Origin: Micavibrio aeruginosavorus
GTDB lineage: Bacteria; Pseudomonadota; Alphaproteobacteria; Micavibrionales; Micavibrionaceae
NCBI GenBank assembly: GCA_003241475.1
Contig: QFQB01000081.1
Location: 1 to 9,062, forward strand
Reading direction: 5' to 3'
Length of the DNA stretch: 9,062 nt
The notes under the pieces are model-generated. The model ran no database searches. It was not told where the DNA came from and saw only the letters and a program-made list of their open reading frames with translations. Shown in pieces: positions 5,818 to 9,062 of this stretch. A program made the position numbers and the translations under genes. Positions within the stretch are counted from its first letter, which is position 1. Every line of letters starts with the position of its first letter.

Positions 5818-6876
5818 ATGACATACAGCCAGACAATTGCCCTCGATGCGATGGGCGGAGATCACGGACCGGACGTTATCGTTCCGGGCGCAGCGCAGGC
5901 CCTGGCTGTTTTTCCGGATATCAGGTTTTTGTTTTACGGTGACGAAGCGAAGATCTTGCCGGTGCTGGAAAAATTTCCTCTGCTCAGAGCCGTATCTGCC
6001 GTTCATCACACTGACAAGAAAATCAGTAGCAGTGATTCTGTCTCATCCGCCATTCGCGCCAGCAAGGATTCATCCATGCGTCTGGCGATCGAGGCGGTCA
6101 AAGACGGCAAGGCCGACAGCGTTGTGTCCGCCGGCAATACGGGCGCGTTGATGGCGCTTTCGAAAATGATTTTGAAAACTCTGCCCGGGATCGAGCGTCC
6201 GGCGATTGCCAGCGTGATGCCGAATGCGAACGGATCAAGCGTTGTGCTCGACCTCGGGGCAAATCTGGAATGCGATGCGAGTGTGCTGGTGCAATTTGCA
6301 ATGTTGGGTGCGGTATACGCGCGGGTAGTGAAAGGGATTTCCACGCCGACGGTTGGGTTGCTCAATGTGGGCACGGAGGAATTGAAGGGCCATGAAGAAG
6401 TGCGCGAGGCCGCCGCAATTCTATCAAGCGTGAAATTTCATGGCAAATATCACGGCTTCGTCGAAGGCAACGACATCACCAAGGGCACTGTCGATGTGAT
6501 TGTCACGGATGGTTTTTCCGGCAACATCGCACTCAAGACTGCGGAAGGCGTTGGCAAGCTCACCTCGCAGTTCCTTAAAGACGCGTTCAAGTCTTCCCCG
6601 TTGGCGATGCTTGGGTATTTCTTTGCCAGCGGCGCGATGAAGAAATTAAAATCCAAACTTGATCCGTCGAAATACAACGGCGGGATGTTTCTCGGCCTTG
6701 GCGGCGTGGCGGTCAAAAGCCATGGCGGTAGCAACATAGATGGGACGGCCAATGCTATTCTTGTCGCGGCCAACCTCGTCAAAGGCGGGTTTAACGCCCG
6801 CGTGGCCGCAGAGATTCAAGAAGTGATGGCGCAGATGGATGCGCAAAAACAATCCGAAAGCACGGCGGCACAATGA
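5818..6876 (+). CDS. plsX: Phosphate acyltransferase PlsX
   Basis: A 352-residue PlsX, the peripheral membrane enzyme that converts acyl-ACP plus phosphate to acyl-phosphate, the donor used by PlsY to start phospholipid synthesis. Family motifs are all present: DAMGGDHGP (10-18), SAGNTGA (104-110), LDLGAN (144-149), LLNVGTEE (181-188), EGND (216-219), TDGFSGN (230-236) and KSHGGS (300-305). The region around 250-288, with hydrophobic and lysine-rich stretches, is where the family contacts the membrane. Length is typical. ATG 5818 is chosen because the motif-bearing N terminus starts there and the frame upstream lies in the terminator. There is no Shine-Dalgarno. The stop overlaps the fabH start as ATGA, so the two lipid genes are translationally coupled. 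Confidence 0.96.
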   Translation: MTYSQTIALDAMGGDHGPDVIVPGAAQALAVFPDIRFLFYGDEAKILPVLEKFPLLRAVSAVHHTDKKISSSDSVSSAIRASKDSSMRLAIEAVKDGKADSVVSAGNTGALMALSKMILKTLPGIERPAIASVMPNANGSSVVLDLGANLECDASVLVQFAMLGAVYARVVKGISTPTVGLLNVGTEELKGHEEVREAAAILSSVKFHGKYHGFVEGNDITKGTVDVIVTDGFSGNIALKTAEGVGKLTSQFLKDAFKSSPLAMLGYFFASGAMKKLKSKLDPSKYNGGMFLGLGGVAVKSHGGSNIDGTANAILVAANLVKGGFNARVAAEIQEVMAQMDAQKQSESTAAQ

Positions 6877-7853
6877 CACGCAAGGCGTATATATCCGGTA
6901 CGGGGTCGTATCTTCCCGAAAAAATCCTGACCAATGCCGAGCTGGAAAAGATGGTCGATACATCGGACGAGTGGATCGTGCAACGTAGCGGCATCAAGGA
7001 ACGTCATATTGCCGCCAAGGATGAATCAACGGCCGACATGGCGATCAAGGCCGCGAGAAAGGCTATTGAAGCCGCAGGCATCACGCCCGACCAGATCAAC
7101 GGCATTGTCGTCGCGACAACGACGCCGGATTCCACCTTTCCCGCTGTTGCCGTAAAGGTTCAGCAGGCGCTGAGCATTCCGCCGTGTCTCGCTTTCGATG
7201 TACAGGCCGTCTGTTCCGGTTTCGTGTACGCGCTCTCTACGGCGAATGCGTTTATCAAATCGGGTAATGCAAGCTGTATGCTGGTGATTGGTGCGGAGAA
7301 AATGTCGTCCCTTATCGACTGGAATGATCGCACGACGTGCGTGTTGTTCGCGGATGGTGCGGGCGCGGTTGTTTTGGAAGAGCGCGAGCCGGACGACGAT
7401 GAAGGCATCGAAGGACAGGGAATTCATTCCACGCATCTATATGCGAACGGAGAGGGCAAAGACCTTCTTTACGTGAACGGCGGCGTCAGCACGACAGGAA
7501 CGGTCGGCCATCTGGTGATGGAAGGCAAGGAAGTGTTCAAATACGCCGTCAAATATCTAGCTGAAATTGTCGGCGAAGTGCTGGCGCAAAACCGCATTCA
7601 TCCGGAAAGCATCGACTGGCTGGTGCCGCATCAGGCGAATATCCGCATCATTGAATCTACTGCGAAAAAGCTCGACATGCCGATGGAGCGCGTTGTCGTG
7701 ACCATCGACCGCCACGGCAACACGTCTGCGGCCTCCATCCCTTTGGCGCTCGATGAAGCGGTGCGGGACGGGCGCATCCAGCGCGGCCATCTGGTCTTGC
7801 TCGAAGCCATGGGCGGTGGGTTTACGTGGGGCGCGGCGCTGTTACGGTTTTAG
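6873..7853 (+). CDS. fabH: Beta-ketoacyl-ACP synthase III
   Basis: A 326-residue KAS III, which condenses acetyl-CoA with malonyl-ACP to begin type II fatty-acid synthesis in the cytoplasm. The Cys-His-Asn triad is visible: C114 in DVQAVCSGFVYAL, H253 in VPHQAN and N283 in HGNTSAAS. The N-terminal TSDEWIVQRSGIKER (30-44), DGAGAVVLEE (161-170) and the C-terminal GGGFTWGAALLRF are also family hallmarks. Length is normal. The start is set by the ATGA overlap with plsX and by the conserved ISGTGSYLPE that follows. The acetyl-CoA preference is inferred from the family. No terminator is seen after it, so transcription may continue into the small gene that begins 60 bases downstream. Confidence 0.97.
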   Translation: MTRKAYISGTGSYLPEKILTNAELEKMVDTSDEWIVQRSGIKERHIAAKDESTADMAIKAARKAIEAAGITPDQINGIVVATTTPDSTFPAVAVKVQQALSIPPCLAFDVQAVCSGFVYALSTANAFIKSGNASCMLVIGAEKMSSLIDWNDRTTCVLFADGAGAVVLEEREPDDDEGIEGQGIHSTHLYANGEGKDLLYVNGGVSTTGTVGHLVMEGKEVFKYAVKYLAEIVGEVLAQNRIHPESIDWLVPHQANIRIIESTAKKLDMPMERVVVTIDRHGNTSAASIPLALDEAVRDGRIQRGHLVLLEAMGGGFTWGAALLRF

Positions 7854-7913
7854 TTTCTTGCCATAATGAGTTTATTGTGATTATGTCTCCTTGTTTGTTA
7901 TAAGGAGTAAGTC

Positions 7914-8240
7914 ATGCAAATTTATATTCGTAGCGAATTTTCAATCAGGGCCGTTAATGACATTCGTACTGATTTTGGAGATTCTTTCGTAGGGCAAGAT
8001 ATGATTTCCGTACAAGGTTTGTCCGTATCGTTTGTAGAAAAAGCTGCCAACGTCGGCGCGCAGAGCTTTTTTCCCGGCTATGCAATGGATGATGTCAAGG
8101 TGGAGCCTGATTCAGGATTAACAGTTCTGGATGTTCGTGACGCGGAGGCGCGCAAGGCTAAAGCCTTTGCCAATCCATTGCCGGAGGACCATTTCTATCT
8201 AAAAGCGAAGCGCGGCGGTCTCAGGATTGCGTACGCCTAA
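7914..8240 (+). CDS. Small protein of unknown family, first of a tandem paralogous pair
   Basis: A 108-residue protein I cannot assign. It is soluble, with no signal peptide, membrane segment or cysteines. ATG 7914 has a strong AAGGAG at 7902-7907, six bases away. It resembles the product of the next gene (8301-8621). The first 17 residues align without gaps, with M1, Y4, R6, E8, S10 and D16 identical. Later come V-x-G-L-S-V-S-F (33-40), F-x-PGY (52-56) with D60, and G-L-x-V (68-71). The alternating hydrophobic pattern of the middle suggests beta strands, while 75-85 looks helical. GC is low (37% in a counted line), unlike fabH. It lies between fabH and ihfA, which are usually neighbours in alphaproteobacteria, so the pair looks like a lineage-specific addition. 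Confidence 0.78.
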   Translation: MQIYIRSEFSIRAVNDIRTDFGDSFVGQDMISVQGLSVSFVEKAANVGAQSFFPGYAMDDVKVEPDSGLTVLDVRDAEARKAKAFANPLPEDHFYLKAKRGGLRIAYA

Positions 8241-8245
8241 ATATA

Positions 8246-8274
8246 TTGACATAACTTTATCCGCGTGGTTTGGT
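8246..8274 (+). promoter_or_regulatory. Possible weak promoter before the second small gene
   Basis: TTGACA at 8246-8251 is a perfect -35. At a 17-base spacing the hexamer is TTTGGT, only three of six matches to TATAAT, so the element is doubtful. Cotranscription with the preceding gene is equally possible. Confidence 0.2.
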
Positions 8275-8300
8275 GCGCTTCAGGATTAAGGAGTATTGCT

Positions 8301-8621
8301 ATGACTGTTTATTTGCGCGATGAGCGTTCACTGAAAAGTTTGGTTGATGTTGTGGAGGAGTCTAAGGAAATTCCCAACATAGAGAAGCTGCCGATAGGAT
8401 CGGAAACTTTTGTTGTATCGGGATTGACCGTGACATTTCGCAATGAAGCGAACGGACCCGCGAGATTTCTGCCCGGCTACACGTTGCACGACATCGGACA
8501 AGAGGGAAACACGGGGCTTTCCGTCATAAATATCAAGCCGCAGTTCGCAGAGCCAAAACGCGAGCAGGCGATCAAAATAGCCATTGAATATCCTCATGGT
8601 GCTCCGAAATTCGGCGGTTAA
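8301..8621 (+). CDS. Small protein of unknown family, second of a tandem paralogous pair
   Basis: A 106-residue protein with no recognised domain, related to the product of 7914-8240. Shared positions are M1, Y4, R6, E8, S10, D16, then V39, G41, L42, V44, F46, the F-x-PGY at 56-60 with D64, and G72-L73-x-V75. PGY to GL is 14 residues in both. It has about six extra residues between the N-terminal block and the V-x-GL strand, and its C terminus (IKIAIEYPHGAPKFGG) is different. There is no signal peptide, membrane segment or cysteine. The start is ATG 8301, preceded by AAGGAG at 8288-8293; an in-frame ATG at 8265 lacks a site and adds residues not shared with the paralogue. The sequence TAAGGAGTA before the start is identical to that of the first gene. 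A terminator follows 24 bases after the stop. Confidence 0.8.
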   Translation: MTVYLRDERSLKSLVDVVEESKEIPNIEKLPIGSETFVVSGLTVTFRNEANGPARFLPGYTLHDIGQEGNTGLSVINIKPQFAEPKREQAIKIAIEYPHGAPKFGG

Positions 8622-8644
8622 AGGGGGCCGAAGATTGAGGTTTT

Positions 8645-8667
8645 AAAAGGGCTTTCAGCCCTTTTTT
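8645..8667 (+). terminator. Rho-independent terminator after the paralogous pair
   Basis: GGGCT (8649-8653) and AGCCC (8657-8661) form a short stem around TTC. It is extended by AAAA before and a run of six T after. It isolates the small genes, and anything reading through from fabH, from the ihfA promoter. Confidence 0.85.
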
Positions 8668-8670
8668 GCT

Positions 8671-8737
8671 GTTAACCCTTTCCTTTCATTGGATAATTTC
8701 TACCTTATTGGTTGACCCTTTGTTTTCAATGGGTTAT
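8671..8737 (+). repeat. 27-bp imperfect direct repeat spanning the ihfA promoter region
   Basis: The copy at 8671-8697 matches the copy at 8711-8737 at 21 of 27 positions. Both contain GTT-n-ACCCTTT, then TTTCA and TGG. The copies are offset by 40 bases, close to four helical turns. The second copy contains the -35 and most of the spacer of the ihfA promoter. Confidence 0.6.
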
Positions 8738-8740
8738 ACT
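8712..8740 (+). promoter_or_regulatory. Sigma-70-type promoter of ihfA
   Basis: TTGACC (8712-8717), a 17-base spacer and TATACT (8735-8740): each hexamer matches consensus at five of six bases with ideal spacing. It is the best promoter in the window. The start near 8747 gives a leader of about 25 bases. Confidence 0.75.
8724..8736 (+). promoter_or_regulatory. IHF-like binding site inside the ihfA promoter
   Basis: TTTCAATGGGTTA matches the E. coli IHF consensus WATCAANNNNTTR at every defined position except the second (T for A). It lies between and partly over the -35/-10 spacer, so IHF bound there would compete with RNA polymerase. A short degenerate motif can occur by chance. Confidence 0.35.
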
Positions 8741-8771
8741 TAGGCCATACCAATTCATAAGGGAGAATGTC

Positions 8772-9062
8772 ATGAGCGAACGCACACTGACCCGAGCCGA
8801 TCTAGCTGAATCCGTTTACGCGCAGGTGGGCCTGTCGCGCAATGAATCTTCCGACCTTGTCGAGCAAGTGCTTGATGTAGTGATGAACGCGCTCATTTCT
8901 GGGGAAAACGTGAAGCTATCTTCTTTCGGCAGCTTTTCGATCCGCGAAAAAGGTGAAAGGATCGGTCGCAACCCCAAAACGGGAGTTGAAGTTCCGATTA
9001 CGCCGCGCCGCGTTCTTGTGTTTAGAGCAAGCCATGTTCTGAAAGATAGGATCGCAAAAGGG
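8772..9062 (+). CDS. ihfA: Integration host factor alpha subunit (3' end outside window)
   Basis: The first 97 codons of a HU/IHF-family DNA-bending protein; the frame is still open at the window edge. LTRADLAESVY at the start, the FGSFSIREKGERIGRNPKTGVEVPITPRRVLVF core and the RNPKTG arm tip are characteristic, with P68 as the intercalating proline that kinks DNA. VPITPRRVLVFR favours IhfA over HU or IhfB, as does the position after fabH, which is the usual alphaproteobacterial arrangement. The ATG at 8772 has AAGGGAG at 8759-8765, six bases away. It is probably nearly complete, as the family ends within a few residues to a couple of dozen after this point. It has its own promoter and possibly autoregulates. 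Confidence 0.93.
   Translation, partial: MSERTLTRADLAESVYAQVGLSRNESSDLVEQVLDVVMNALISGENVKLSSFGSFSIREKGERIGRNPKTGVEVPITPRRVLVFRASHVLKDRIAKG

Noticed and set aside
7858..7886. TTGCCA-17-TTATGT as a promoter for the first small gene
   Set aside because: The -10 hexamer matches only two of six positions; transcription from plsX-fabH is as likely.

Overview
The window reads as a chromosomal segment of an alphaproteobacterium. The evidence is gene content and order: hppA, bamE, a ubiquinol-cytochrome c chaperone, a YceD/DUF177 protein, rpmF, plsX, fabH and ihfA. From general knowledge this is the usual alphaproteobacterial neighbourhood. L32 is of the cysteine-free type expected there. Base composition is moderate (about 57% GC in one plsX line counted by hand), which is lower than many members of the class. 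A deep-branching or Micavibrio-like lineage is possible, but the sequence does not prove any genus.

Left part (1-2750): the 3' end of a proton-pumping pyrophosphatase gene, a Rho-independent terminator, and an RlmD/TrmA-type iron-sulfur RNA m5U methyltransferase on the plus strand. Facing it on the minus strand is a tight two-gene unit, a small exported protein of unknown function followed by bamE. The methyltransferase and bamE stop codons overlap.

Middle (2751-5306): a divergent region launches the cytochrome bc1 assembly chaperone, followed by a translationally coupled DUF177 gene that starts at TTG. A 442-residue TPR protein on the opposite strand converges on DUF177 and overlaps it by 26 bases. 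It separates DUF177 from rpmF, which are adjacent in the E. coli yceD-rpmF-plsX-fabH order.

Right part (5307-8621): rpmF has its own extended -10 promoter and a leader with alternative pairings. It is followed by a strong terminator placed just before plsX. plsX and fabH overlap by ATGA and link phosphate acylation to fatty-acid initiation. After fabH come two small, AT-richer, tandem paralogous genes of unknown family, each with a strong ribosome binding site, closed by a terminator. These two are the most novel content of the window.

Right end (8645-9062): ihfA, cut by the window edge. It has a near-consensus promoter that carries an IHF-like site in its spacer and lies within one copy of a 27-bp imperfect direct repeat, a layout that suggests autoregulation.

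Most of the window is conserved housekeeping. I saw no mobile element, CRISPR array, tRNA or rRNA.
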